Counted from the stretch's first letter, positions 41,885 through 50,559 are shown. The stretch is DNA of 64,000 bases from Alphaproteobacteria bacterium (GCA_024743275.1 JANSWW010000013.1:1-64000); one strand, 5' to 3'. Numbers and translations are program-made. The notes: generated from the letters alone by a model not told the origin.

Positions 41885-44008
41885 ATGGCTCGGATCAAAA
41901 TCATTATGGGCACGCTGCTTCTTGCCCTCGTCAGTATTGTGTTGTCCCCGGTTCCCCAAGCATCCGCCGATGACGGCGTGCTTCGAGCCGGAGATGTATT
42001 GGAAATCCGGTTTCCTGGGGAGGAGGCTTTCGCCGATCCCTTCCAGATTGGTCTTGATGGGAGCATTGAGGTTCCTGAAATCGGGACCGTGTTGTTGGCT
42101 GGCAAGCCTCTGGCGGAGGCCGAGGCGGATCTGCGGAGCCAGCTGAACAGCGTTTATCGGGACATTTCCCGATTCTCCATCGCCCTGCTCGACCGCAGGC
42201 TGCTCGTCCAGGTTCTCGGGTTCGTCAAGGAGCCCGGTTTGGTCGACCTCCCCGCCAGCGCCAATATCCAAACCGCGATCACGGAAGCGGGCGGATTGGC
42301 CCAGGGAGCCCAGCTCGATCGTCTGCAGTTGCGCCGCGGCGAGAGTGTCAAGACCTTCGACTACAAGGCCTATCTCGATAGCGGTGACGTGGCGATCCTG
42401 CCGGATCTCGAGCCGATGGACATCGTCTTCGTGCCAGCCTCTCCGTTGATCGGGAATGTGCAGGTCGAATTCGATGCTCGGACGTTGACCGCTGCCGGCG
42501 ACGCCGGGGAAGGCGGCTCGGCGGTCAAGGTGTTTGGCGAGGTTCTCAAACCTGGCAGCTTCGCCTTCAAGGAAGGACAAAGCGTCGTCGACATGATCAT
42601 GAGGGCGGGTGGCGTCACCCGCTATGCCGGCGTCGAAAAGATCCGTGTCATCAGCGAGGGAAGCCCGTCGCTGTTCAATCTCACCGACTTTCTCGATACC
42701 GGGAACACCGCCCTGCTGCCGCCGGTCAAGGCCGGCACGACGATCTATGTGCCGATCAGTGTCGAGGAGGTGAAGGCGGGCGTCCGGACGATCTATGTCA
42801 TGGGCGAGGTCGCCAAGCCCGGCGCCTACGATATGACCGAGGGCGCCACATTCTTCGACGTTCTGGCCAATTCCGGCGGCCCGACTCGCTATGCCGACAC
42901 CCGCAAACTGCGGATTATCCGCACCGACGGCACCGTCGCCGAGTTCGACCTGGCCGGATACACCAACGGCGTGGTCGGCGGTCCGGCCCCGGCGGTCTAT
43001 CCGGGCGACGCCATCTTCGTGCCGGAGAAGGCCGACCAATTGGAGAAATCCTGGCTGACCGTGGCACCGGGCCAGGCGGTTCATGTCATGGGCCAGGTCG
43101 GCCGTCCGGGGCGCTTCGAATGGTCGTCGGAAATGTCCTTGTTGGATCTTCTGGCCCATGCCGGCGGTCCGACGCGCTTCGCAGATCCGTCGTCCATTCA
43201 AATCCTGAAGCAGGACGGCGACAACGCAAAGCCGGTCCTCTTCGACCTCGATGCGTTCATTCAGAACGGTGGCCAGCTCTCTACGCTTCCCAGGATCGAG
43301 GCCGGCGACACGATCATGGTGCCGGAACTGCCGCGCTCCCCTTCCGACATGCGCTCGCTCTGGGTGCGTCAGTCTTCCGAGCGGTCGATCTATGTGATGG
43401 GGGCCGTCGGAACGCCGGGCCGGTTCGCCTTCAACGAAAACCTGCACTTCCTCGACATTCTGTCGGCCGCCGACGGGCCGCGCCCGGACGCGGACATCCA
43501 GGCTATCCGCGTGACGCATCGCGGCGAGAGCGGCAGCCGGGTCTCGAAGGTCAACATGGCGCTCTACTTCGAGACCGGCGACGAGACTCTCCTGCCGCAT
43601 GTCCGGCCCGGCGACGTCATCTACGTGCCGTCCCACAATCGGACCTGGATCGAGAAAAAGGCCGAGCGGCATGTCCGCGTCATCGGTTCGGTGGGGGCGC
43701 CGGGCCGCTACGCCTTCGACGACACCATGACCATTCTGGACCTTCTGGCCGAGGCTGGCGGGCCGAGCCCCGAGGCCTGGCAGGAGCAGATCGTCGTCGT
43801 CAACATGGTGGACGGATCGGCCAAGGCTCAGAGCTTCAACCTCGTCAAGTTCGCACGGACCGGTGATTTCTCCACCCTTCCGGTCGTTCGGGCGGGCGAT
43901 ACGGTCTATGTGCCGAATGCCAGCCAAAGCGACTGGGCAATTTTCATCGACGGCGTGCGGGATGTGATCTCGGTGCTCTCGATCTTCGCCCTGATTGGAG
44001 CGCTCTGA
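41885..44008 (+). CDS. Polysaccharide export protein with multiple SLBB domains (Wza/GumB family)
   Basis: A 707-residue exported protein. Signal peptide 1-28 ends QASA, and no lipobox Cys is present, unlike classical Wza. The Poly_export domain (30-120) starts VLRAGDVLEIRFPGEEAF. About six SLBB repeats follow, each with a V.GxVxxPGxY/F pattern (VLGFVKEPGLVDL, VFGEVLKPGSFAF, VMGEVAKPGAYDM, VMGQVGRPGRFEW, VMGAVGTPGRFAF, VIGSVGAPGRYAF). Usual family members have one to three, so this is a long version. A hydrophobic C-terminus (VISVLSIFALIGAL) may span a membrane. It should form the periplasm-spanning part of the polymer exit channel with the Wzz-like protein. Confidence 0.92.
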   Translation: MARIKIIMGTLLLALVSIVLSPVPQASADDGVLRAGDVLEIRFPGEEAFADPFQIGLDGSIEVPEIGTVLLAGKPLAEAEADLRSQLNSVYRDISRFSIALLDRRLLVQVLGFVKEPGLVDLPASANIQTAITEAGGLAQGAQLDRLQLRRGESVKTFDYKAYLDSGDVAILPDLEPMDIVFVPASPLIGNVQVEFDARTLTAAGDAGEGGSAVKVFGEVLKPGSFAFKEGQSVVDMIMRAGGVTRYAGVEKIRVISEGSPSLFNLTDFLDTGNTALLPPVKAGTTIYVPISVEEVKAGVRTIYVMGEVAKPGAYDMTEGATFFDVLANSGGPTRYADTRKLRIIRTDGTVAEFDLAGYTNGVVGGPAPAVYPGDAIFVPEKADQLEKSWLTVAPGQAVHVMGQVGRPGRFEWSSEMSLLDLLAHAGGPTRFADPSSIQILKQDGDNAKPVLFDLDAFIQNGGQLSTLPRIEAGDTIMVPELPRSPSDMRSLWVRQSSERSIYVMGAVGTPGRFAFNENLHFLDILSAADGPRPDADIQAIRVTHRGESGSRVSKVNMALYFETGDETLLPHVRPGDVIYVPSHNRTWIEKKAERHVRVIGSVGAPGRYAFDDTMTILDLLAEAGGPSPEAWQEQIVVVNMVDGSAKAQSFNLVKFARTGDFSTLPVVRAGDTVYVPNASQSDWAIFIDGVRDVISVLSIFALIGAL

Positions 44009-44009
44009 C

Positions 44010-44714
44010 ATGCATGCCCTTCCCATCACATACAACGAATGCGAGGCGATCTACAGCAAGTTCGCCGGGCTCAGGTCGGTCCTCTTCGTCTCGGCGGCCC
44101 CGGGAGAAGGCAATTCGACAATCGCCTATGCGTTGGCACAACGGGCGGCGGCTGGCGGACAGCGGGTCCTGTTTCTGGACTTGAACACCCATCAGTCCTT
44201 TCCGCGCGATCAACTCGGTCTGCCGGCCCGGTCCTGGTCGCTGAACGAGGCCATCCCAGCGGAGGCTTTCTGCCCGGTTGGCGACAGGAGCCTCGTCTTT
44301 CTGCCCGCGCCCTTGGAACGCAGCTTCGGCATCGAAGGGCGTCAAAAGGAGCACATCCGCGCCTGTGTCGAGGAACAGTTGAATGCGTTCGACCTGATCA
44401 TCGCCGACGGCCCGTGCGTTACCGCATTCAACAGCAGTGGGATGACGCCGGACACCCTGGCCGATGTTTTCGACGCGGTCATCCTGACCGCGGCCTCCGC
44501 GTCGACTCCGGCCTCCGAAGTACGGCGCGCCGCGGAAAAACTGCGGGATGCCGGGGCCAATCTCATTGGGGCGGTTCTCAACGACCGCTCCAACCCGGAT
44601 CTCCGCAGCGAGGTGAACCGGCAGTTCGACAAGTTCGGTTGGCTGGGGGCGCTTGCCCGCCGGATCGTCATGCCCCTCGTCGACCGCTTCCTGGTCACGG
44701 ACATGCGGTTCTAA
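44010..44714 (+). CDS. BY-kinase-like P-loop ATPase, degenerate Walker A
   Basis: A 234-residue protein of the CpsD/CapB (MinD-like) fold. The Walker A region reads SAAPGEGNSTIAYALAQRAA: the P-loop Lys that should precede Ser-Thr is Asn. Walker A' is VLFLDLNTHQSF and Walker B FDLIIADGPCV. There is no C-terminal tyrosine cluster. Loss of the lysine would impair ATP binding or hydrolysis, so it may act as a pseudo-kinase or regulatory partner of the Wzz-like protein. The ATG at 44010 follows the SLBB gene stop by one base. Confidence 0.8.
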   Translation: MHALPITYNECEAIYSKFAGLRSVLFVSAAPGEGNSTIAYALAQRAAAGGQRVLFLDLNTHQSFPRDQLGLPARSWSLNEAIPAEAFCPVGDRSLVFLPAPLERSFGIEGRQKEHIRACVEEQLNAFDLIIADGPCVTAFNSSGMTPDTLADVFDAVILTAASASTPASEVRRAAEKLRDAGANLIGAVLNDRSNPDLRSEVNRQFDKFGWLGALARRIVMPLVDRFLVTDMRF

Positions 44715-44754
44715 CCCCACCCCCTCTCAGCGAAAAAAACGAAAGGATCAGATC

Positions 44755-45702
44755 ATGGCGCGTATCTTGGTGACCGGCGGCTGCGGTTTTATCGGTAGCC
44801 ATGTTGTCGAAGCCCTGCTGGCGCGGGGCGACTATCCGGTGGTGCTCGACGACCTATCGACGGGCAAGCGCGGCAACGTCGCCTCGGAGGTTCCTGTCAT
44901 CGAAGGCTGCATCACAGACGACGATGCACTGGCCCGGGCCTGCGAGGGGGTAACGGGTATTATCCATCTCGCCGCCATCGCCTCGGTTCCGAAGTGCAAC
45001 GAGGACTGGTTCAACAGCCACCGGGTGAATGTCGGGGGCACCATCAAAGTCTTCGAGGCGGCCCGGCGATTGGGGGGTGTCCCGGTCGTCTATGCGTCGT
45101 CCGCCGCGATCTATGGAGACAACCCGAATGTCCCGCTACGGGAAGTGGAAGGTGGAAATCCCCTCACCGCATATGGTGCGGATAAACTCGGTAGTGAGCT
45201 CCATGCGAAGGGCGCAGGTCTAATTCATGGCGTGCCGACCTTTGGATTGCGCTTTTTCAATGTCTTCGGCCCGCGCCAGGATCCGTCCTCACCTTATTCG
45301 GGGGTGATTTCCATCTTCGCCGACCGGCTGTCGCGCAATGACCCAGTCACGATCTTCGGCGATGGCGAGCAGGTGCGGGATTTTGTCTATGTCGGGGATG
45401 TGGTTGCGCATTTGCTGGCCGCGCTTGAAAATGCCGACCTTTCGGCGCCCGTGACCAATGTCTGTACGGGACGTCCGACCACGGTCCTGGAACTGGCCTG
45501 TACGCTCAAAGAACTCACCGGTGCGACGGTGGATATCTGTTTCGCCGAGTCGCGCCCAGGCGATATCCGCCGATCGATCGGTAATCCGGAAGAAGCACGG
45601 CGACGCTTGGGGGTCTGGGCGACGCGAACGTTGGAGGAAGGGCTTCGCGCGTTGCTTCTCACCGATTACGCCATGGCCGATGGAATAGCGGCGATCAAGT
45701 GA
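44755..45702 (+). CDS. NAD-dependent epimerase, UDP-GlcNAc 4-epimerase-like
   Basis: A 315-residue extended short-chain dehydrogenase. The NAD-binding motif is ILVTGGCGFIGSHVVEALLA, and the active-site Ser and YxxxK appear in VVYASSAAIYGDNPNVPLRE and LTAYGADKLGSELHA. Substrate-side motifs are LRFFNVFGPRQDPSSPYSGV and FGDGEQVRDFVYVGDVV. The pattern is closest to WbpP/GalE-type UDP-(N-acetyl)hexosamine 4-epimerases. With the UDP-GlcNAc genes it would provide UDP-GalNAc for the polymer (inference). It has AAGGA eight bases before the ATG and ends the export operon, meeting the next gene tail to tail. Confidence 0.88.
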   Translation: MARILVTGGCGFIGSHVVEALLARGDYPVVLDDLSTGKRGNVASEVPVIEGCITDDDALARACEGVTGIIHLAAIASVPKCNEDWFNSHRVNVGGTIKVFEAARRLGGVPVVYASSAAIYGDNPNVPLREVEGGNPLTAYGADKLGSELHAKGAGLIHGVPTFGLRFFNVFGPRQDPSSPYSGVISIFADRLSRNDPVTIFGDGEQVRDFVYVGDVVAHLLAALENADLSAPVTNVCTGRPTTVLELACTLKELTGATVDICFAESRPGDIRRSIGNPEEARRRLGVWATRTLEEGLRALLLTDYAMADGIAAIK

Positions 45703-45704
45703 GC

Positions 45705-48626
45705 CTAAGACGGTGCGTGCGCGAGGAAGTCGGCGAAAGCCTCACGGGTTTGTTGGCAGATTTCGGACAGTTCCGGCACTCTGCTCTGGGCCGTGCCGGC
45801 GTCACCCGTCCTGAGATCGTTTTCGATTTCGGCGGCGATCGTCGACACCTGCGCCGCTCCGTAGGCGGCGGCGCAGCCCTTCAGGGCGTGGGCCTCGATG
45901 GTGACGCGGTTTTTGTCCGCCCAGTGCTCGTTGTTTTCCAGGACTCCGAGACGTTGCTCCATTTCCGTTGTGAAGCCTTCGATCAGGGTCGGAAGGATTT
46001 CGGGCCCCGCCTCCGCGATCAGAATGTCGAGCGCCTGTTTGTCCAGCACCGGGGAGGAGAGGTTCTTCTCGAGACCGTCCGAGTTGTCCCGTCTATTGGA
46101 ACTATCTTGCCAATGCCGGTTCATCATTTCGATGAGGCTCGCTGTGCGCAGCGGTTTGGTAAGGTAGTCATTCATCCCAGCGCCAAGATAAACCTCTCTA
46201 TCCCCCGCCATGGCGTTGGCGGTGAGCGCAATGATCGGTAGTGAGAATCCCATTTCCCGGGCTCTTTTGGTCGCCTCCATCCCGTCCATAGTCGGCATTG
46301 CGATATCCATCAGCACGATGTCGACATCAGTCCCTTTCAAGACTTCCAGCGCTTCGAGCCCTTCCGTCGCGGTGCTGACCCGGCAGCCGGCCTTCTCCAA
46401 CATCAGCTTGGCAACCATGCGATTGGAAGGACTGTCGTCAACGAGCAGTACCCTGAGGCCGTCCAATCTCGGGAGTTCCATATCGGTTTCCTTTTTCGTT
46501 TCCTCCAGCCCGGTTACGTCGCCGACTTGGAGCATGACCTCAAATGTGAAATCGGTACCCTTGCCCGGTTCGGAAGTTACGTCGATCGAACCATCCATCA
46601 TTTCGATCAGCTTTTTGGTGATCGCGAGACCCAGGCCGGTGCCGCCGAAATTCCGTCGGTAACTGCTGTCCAGTTGGGTGAATTCTTTGAACAGCAGCTC
46701 TTTCTGGGTCATATCCACGCCGATACCGGTATCCGAGACACACCCGGACAATCGGTAAGCCCCGTCCGCTTCGGCTGTCCCGGAAAGCGTGATCTGAACC
46801 TGTCCCTTTTCCGTGAACTTGACGGCGTTGCTGCCAAGATTGAGCAGGATCTGTCGAAGGCGTCCAAGATCCCCTTTCAAAGCCGGAGGGACCGATGGGT
46901 CCAGAGCGATCTCGAATCTAAGCCCCTTGGCGTCTGCACGGGGTTGCAGCAGGGCCTCCGTCTCCTCAAGCAGCGACTGAGGCGAGAAGTCATTGGCTTC
47001 CAGATCGAAATAACCGCTTTCCATCTTCGAGACGTCGAGGATGTCGCCGATCAGGCTTAGGAGATGCTCGGATGATGAGCGGGCTACCTGGAGCCGAGAG
47101 CGGACTGTCTCGTTCTCGCTTTCGTCAAAAGCAAGGTCGATCATGCCGAGAATTCCGTTCAAGGGAGTTCGCAGCTCGTGGCTCATCACCGCCAGGAATT
47201 CGCTCTTCACACGACTCGCCGTCTCGGCCTGTCGTTGAGCTTCCTGTGCTTCGGCTTCCGCCCGTTTGCGTTCCGTAATGTCGAGCCGGACGCCTACGCT
47301 GCCGCCGTCGGTCATCTTGCGCTCGATGACCAAGAGAGTTCGGCCGTCACCCAGATGCTGCTCCATGGGGGTTTCCGGTGGATCTAGATGGCGCCTCATG
47401 CGATCCGCGAGCCAGCCTTCGGGATCTTCTTGGGCGCCTTCGTACTGACCGCGTGCGATTCCGTAGCGCAGTATTTCTTCGAATGGCGTGCCCGGAACCA
47501 TCGCCGGAGCAGAGCTTTCATAGATCTTACGATAGGTCTCGTTGCAGATGACCAGGCGGTCGTCGGCGTCATAAAGCGCGAAGCCTTCGCTGAGCGCTTC
47601 GATACCGTCCCGCAGGGTCTTCTGGGCGCGTCGGGCCTCCTCGAAATGCTCGATCTCCGCGGTAACATCCGCCGATGTTCCCCGATAGCCCTCGAAAACG
47701 CCTTCCGCGTCGACGAGCGGAACGCCGGAGGAGCGGATATGCCGGATTTCCCCCGTTCCCGTTCGAACACGGTAGGTGAAGTCCCTGAAAGGAAGATGAG
47801 CGTCCAGGTCCGTTATGTGGTCCCGCCACTTTTTCCTTTCTTCCTCGGTTTCTTGAAGCGCTGCCTGGTCACGGCGCAGCCCGATGAAATGTTCGAATGC
47901 CGCTTCGGAGGATCTCGCGAAGTACGTATATCGATGGTCGGCGTCCGTTTCCCAGAAAAAGTCCGATGTGGTCGCGGCAAACTCTTGAAAACGTTGGCGG
48001 GCCTGAACCGCCTCCGTGCGGGCGTGCTCGGTGAGAGACTTTTGGCGGCTGAGTACCCCCATGAAGGCCATGGCGGCGACAAGGATCGTCATGTATGTCC
48101 AAAAGACGATCTCCAATTCGGTTTCGAAGCTGGATCGAAAATCCTTTCTGATCGAGTCGTCCAGGCGACGGGCCTCGTCGGCAAGTTGGGCGAGAGGCGC
48201 TTGCAGGGCCGCCAAGGCGCCGTTCAATATCGTACTGGCGTTCTCATTCGTCGCGAGGTGCGACTCCGGGTGGCGCTCGACAACCTCAAGAAAGTTGCGA
48301 ATTTGCGCGATGGCCGGCCCGGCGCTTTCCAAGTCCTGGATATCCAGGGCGCCTGAGGCCTCACTGAGAACGGCGGCATCATGCCTGAACGCCGCGATCC
48401 GCGCCGCAACATCCTCCGCGTCGGCCGGCTCTCTGTTCACAAGGGCGGCTTGAAGACGGAGCAGGTTGATCTCAGCCTGAACGACAGTCTGATATCCGAC
48501 CCGTCCATCCTGGTCCGCGAGCTTGCTGTATTTGTCGAATGTCGCCGCGATGCCGAAATAGAGTGCGGCCGCCAAAGCAGCGCTCGCGGCTATCAGAACA
48601 AATCGTGCGATCCTTGAATTGTCCAT
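45705..48626 (-). CDS. Hybrid histidine kinase with PAS, receiver and Hpt domains
   Basis: A 973-residue inner-membrane kinase. Transmembrane helices lie near 8-28 and 172-192, bounding a helical periplasmic sensor of about 140 residues. Two PAS domains follow (about 210-325 and 335-455). HisKA has H483 (MSHELRTPLNG); the ATPase has NAVKF, DTGIGVD and GTGLGLA. The receiver (VLLVDDSPSNRM ... IVLMDIAMPTMDG) is followed by a Hpt domain (IEAHALKGCAAAYGA). The ATG at 48626 has AGGAG upstream; the earlier in-frame ATG at 48761 is not supported. It has the same domain order as the kinase at 17582, so both may feed one regulator. Confidence 0.93.
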   Translation of the reverse strand: MDNSRIARFVLIAASAALAAALYFGIAATFDKYSKLADQDGRVGYQTVVQAEINLLRLQAALVNREPADAEDVAARIAAFRHDAAVLSEASGALDIQDLESAGPAIAQIRNFLEVVERHPESHLATNENASTILNGALAALQAPLAQLADEARRLDDSIRKDFRSSFETELEIVFWTYMTILVAAMAFMGVLSRQKSLTEHARTEAVQARQRFQEFAATTSDFFWETDADHRYTYFARSSEAAFEHFIGLRRDQAALQETEEERKKWRDHITDLDAHLPFRDFTYRVRTGTGEIRHIRSSGVPLVDAEGVFEGYRGTSADVTAEIEHFEEARRAQKTLRDGIEALSEGFALYDADDRLVICNETYRKIYESSAPAMVPGTPFEEILRYGIARGQYEGAQEDPEGWLADRMRRHLDPPETPMEQHLGDGRTLLVIERKMTDGGSVGVRLDITERKRAEAEAQEAQRQAETASRVKSEFLAVMSHELRTPLNGILGMIDLAFDESENETVRSRLQVARSSSEHLLSLIGDILDVSKMESGYFDLEANDFSPQSLLEETEALLQPRADAKGLRFEIALDPSVPPALKGDLGRLRQILLNLGSNAVKFTEKGQVQITLSGTAEADGAYRLSGCVSDTGIGVDMTQKELLFKEFTQLDSSYRRNFGGTGLGLAITKKLIEMMDGSIDVTSEPGKGTDFTFEVMLQVGDVTGLEETKKETDMELPRLDGLRVLLVDDSPSNRMVAKLMLEKAGCRVSTATEGLEALEVLKGTDVDIVLMDIAMPTMDGMEATKRAREMGFSLPIIALTANAMAGDREVYLGAGMNDYLTKPLRTASLIEMMNRHWQDSSNRRDNSDGLEKNLSSPVLDKQALDILIAEAGPEILPTLIEGFTTEMEQRLGVLENNEHWADKNRVTIEAHALKGCAAAYGAAQVSTIAAEIENDLRTGDAGTAQSRVPELSEICQQTREAFADFLAHAPS

Positions 48627-48870
48627 CCATGGCTCCTGACGCGGCGAAGGTGACGACACCCTCGCCTCCAGTTTAGAGCCATTGCCGCGACGATTCAGCT
48701 TAGAATGCCGCGAACCACCCTTCGGGTTATTCCAGGGCGCCAACAAATCACGGCCCGACATGGGGCGAATCGTTCGCCAATAAGGGCCCGGGCGACGCCA
48801 TCATCGCGATCAATGCCAGCACCATTTAGACCTCCGGTCGCTCTTGAGAATGTCTGGATGACGAGACAAT

Positions 48871-48885
48871 GCATACCAAGGACCA
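48871..48885 (-). promoter_or_regulatory. Weak sigma-54-like promoter of the hybrid kinase
   Basis: On the minus strand TGGTCCTTGGTATGC has GG and GC at the right spacing but misses the CA and the first T. The regulator boxes at 48949 and 48989 lie 65-105 bases upstream. Confidence 0.35.
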
Positions 48886-48948
48886 AGAATGGCGCCGATT
48901 TAAGCCATTGAGTTTCCATAATTATACTAAAGTTGAATTTGGCGCTGT

Positions 48949-48959
48949 CCCAAATTGGG
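48949..48959. promoter_or_regulatory. Palindromic regulator box (CCCAAATTGGG)
   Basis: Perfect CCCAA-A-TTGGG dyad flanked by GT and TTGAC, related to the boxes at 23617 and 38833. Confidence 0.5.
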
Positions 48960-48988
48960 TTGACTGACTGTCCCATTATGAACGGTCG

Positions 48989-49002
48989 CTCCAAAATGGG
49001 GC
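48989..49002. promoter_or_regulatory. Regulator box (CTCCAAAATGGGGC)
   Basis: Shares CCAAAATGGG with the other boxes. It touches the stop of the response regulator gene and lies 30 bases from the box at 48949. Confidence 0.5.
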
Positions 49003-50144
49003 TAGACACAATCTGGGCGTAGCACTTTGATCGTAGTCGAACGTCTCGCCGGCCCAAGAACCAAGCGCAGCCTTTCGATCAGGTTCGGTGTCAGAGGCTG
49101 CCCCCTCGCCAGTATCAGTCGTTTGTCTCGCCCTGTTGTGACGTCCTCATCGAGGATATCGCCTGGGAGTAGGTTTGCGGCGCTGCCGGCAACGAGTTTC
49201 ATGCCGGGGCGGCGCTGATGTTCCGCCCATCCGATCAACGTCGCGGCCTGGTAGACCTCAGGATCAAGACCGTCGCGATAGGACCCCAGCCAATCGAGTT
49301 TGTCATTGTCTCTTCGGTTCGGGATTTGTTCACTCAACCAGACGATCTGGGCGGCCGGCGATTTCGCGTTTTCGATACTCACGCATTGCGAGATCGTTTC
49401 CGAGACAGTGGCGAGCCGCGGGACATCGTCGAGCAGTTCGCTTACCAGTTTGTGGGCCCGCTCTATGTCGGCCCGCCCATCCGTGGATAAGTCTCCGTCG
49501 TGAAGCTCCTCCAGTGTCATTTCCGGGACCGTCATTCTGGCGATGCTGGCCAGGATCACGGCGAGAGAAACTTCCATCGGATCGACTTTCCCCGACTCGC
49601 GCGCCAGGCGCATTGCGATCCGGCGGGACGCCATGCAGCGTCTCGCGAGCCGTGGATTGACGGCGGACATGACCTCCAGCAGCAGACGGACACTTGCCCC
49701 CATAACCTGTTGCATCATGTCCGCCTGCGCCACCCGCTTATGATATTCGCGAATGGCCGCGGCCACCGCCGCACCGAGCCCATCGGATTTGGTGTCCTTT
49801 TGCAGGAACCGGAACACTTGACCCTCGTTCACCGCGCGTTGAGCCAAGTCCAAGTCCGCCGCGCCTGTCAGAAGGATACGGATTGTGCTGGGCGACAGTT
49901 TCTTGACCTGTCGGAGCAGGGCCAACCCGTCCATATCGGGCATCACCTGGTCACTGATGATGACGTGATATGGCGGTTTGGCATCGCGGATCATCGTAAC
50001 CGCCCCGAAGGCGGAATTGACAACATCGACATCGTAGTCCGATACGAGCCGCGCTCGATACAAGGCGAGGGCGCTCGGCGCATCGTCGACGATCAAGATC
50101 CGTTCTCTATCCAGCGGAACCTGGGTCGCTCTTTCATATGTCAT
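49002..50144 (-). CDS. Response regulator with degenerate HD-type output domain
   Basis: A 380-residue protein. The receiver (about 14-130) has ILIVDDAPSALALYRARLVS, D65 (VIISDQVMPDMDG), LLTGAAD and the conserved Lys in FLQKD. The rest (about 150-360) is helical and laid out like RpfG-type HD-GYP output domains (RRIAMRLARESGKVDPMEVS, VYQAATLIGWAEHQRRPGMK), but the HD dyad and GYP motif are absent. It probably signals by protein contacts rather than cleaving cyclic-di-GMP. The start at 50144 has AGGAGGAGG upstream. A perfect sigma-54 promoter lies upstream at 50267. No kinase is in the same unit, but two flank it. Confidence 0.85.
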   Translation of the reverse strand: MTYERATQVPLDRERILIVDDAPSALALYRARLVSDYDVDVVNSAFGAVTMIRDAKPPYHVIISDQVMPDMDGLALLRQVKKLSPSTIRILLTGAADLDLAQRAVNEGQVFRFLQKDTKSDGLGAAVAAAIREYHKRVAQADMMQQVMGASVRLLLEVMSAVNPRLARRCMASRRIAMRLARESGKVDPMEVSLAVILASIARMTVPEMTLEELHDGDLSTDGRADIERAHKLVSELLDDVPRLATVSETISQCVSIENAKSPAAQIVWLSEQIPNRRDNDKLDWLGSYRDGLDPEVYQAATLIGWAEHQRRPGMKLVAGSAANLLPGDILDEDVTTGRDKRLILARGQPLTPNLIERLRLVLGPARRSTTIKVLRPDCV

Positions 50145-50266
50145 CCGTCTGCCTCCTCCTGCAGAGTGCGTCCCGGTGTGCGTTTCGATCCGAGGAAGAT
50201 CCAGGGAAGCGATTTCGGGACACTCCTTTCTCAAGGTGCGCCTTCGCGTTTTGCCAGTCACAGCCC

Positions 50267-50281
50267 GCAAAGAGAGTGCCA
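50267..50281 (-). promoter_or_regulatory. Sigma-54 (-24/-12) promoter, response regulator gene
   Basis: TGGCACTCTCTTTGC on the minus strand is a full match to TGGCAC-N5-TTGC. It lies about 125 bases before the ATG at 50144. Confidence 0.85.
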
Positions 50282-50348
50282 AAGGGGAAGTCGGAGAGAA
50301 TTCAATAAAATCAAAAAGCTAGGGCGTGAGTGGGGAGGGGCGCCGTTG

Positions 50349-50359
50349 CATTTTGGGGC
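50349..50359. promoter_or_regulatory. Regulator box (CATTTTGGGGC)
   Basis: Half-dyad with the core of the box at 36433, about 70 bases upstream of the leftward promoter at 50267. Confidence 0.5.
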
Positions 50360-50445
50360 ATTCACTTCAGGATGCGTCGGTCCAATGGCCGAAAATAGTG
50401 TGATCGCCATAGGGGGCGGCGGCCGCCTGGATGCTGCGGACTCGT

Positions 50446-50458
50446 CCTATTTTGGGCC
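50446..50458. promoter_or_regulatory. Regulator box (CCTATTTTGGGCC)
   Basis: Related dyad, about 90 bases upstream of the rightward promoter at 50545. Confidence 0.5.
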
Positions 50459-50544
50459 GTCAATCTGCGACAGTGATGCGTTCTGGGTCTCCGGTTTCAG
50501 GCACGCCCTGCCGAAACCATAGGGGAGGCGTCGCGTTCGGCGAT

Positions 50545-50559
50545 TGGCACGAACCGTGC
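50545..50559 (+). promoter_or_regulatory. Sigma-54 (-24/-12) promoter, kinase-glmU unit
   Basis: TGGCACGAACCGTGC has the complete -24 box TGGCAC and GTGC at -12 with correct spacing. It ends 40 bases before the ATG at 50599. Confidence 0.75.

Larger units (their letters stand above)
48627..49001. other. Long upstream region of the hybrid kinase gene
   Basis: No gene is credible here. It holds two regulator-type boxes near its right end, a weak -24/-12 element at 48871, and an exact palindrome GCGAATCGTTCGC at 48765-48777 that overlaps a second possible -24/-12 element. The leader before the kinase would be long, over 200 bases. Confidence 0.5.

Noticed and set aside
41855..44035. A 726-residue open frame antisense to the SLBB export gene
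   Set aside because: It mirrors the strongly supported SLBB gene codon for codon; high-GC third positions keep the antisense frame open. Its translation is rich in Arg, His and Asp without domains.
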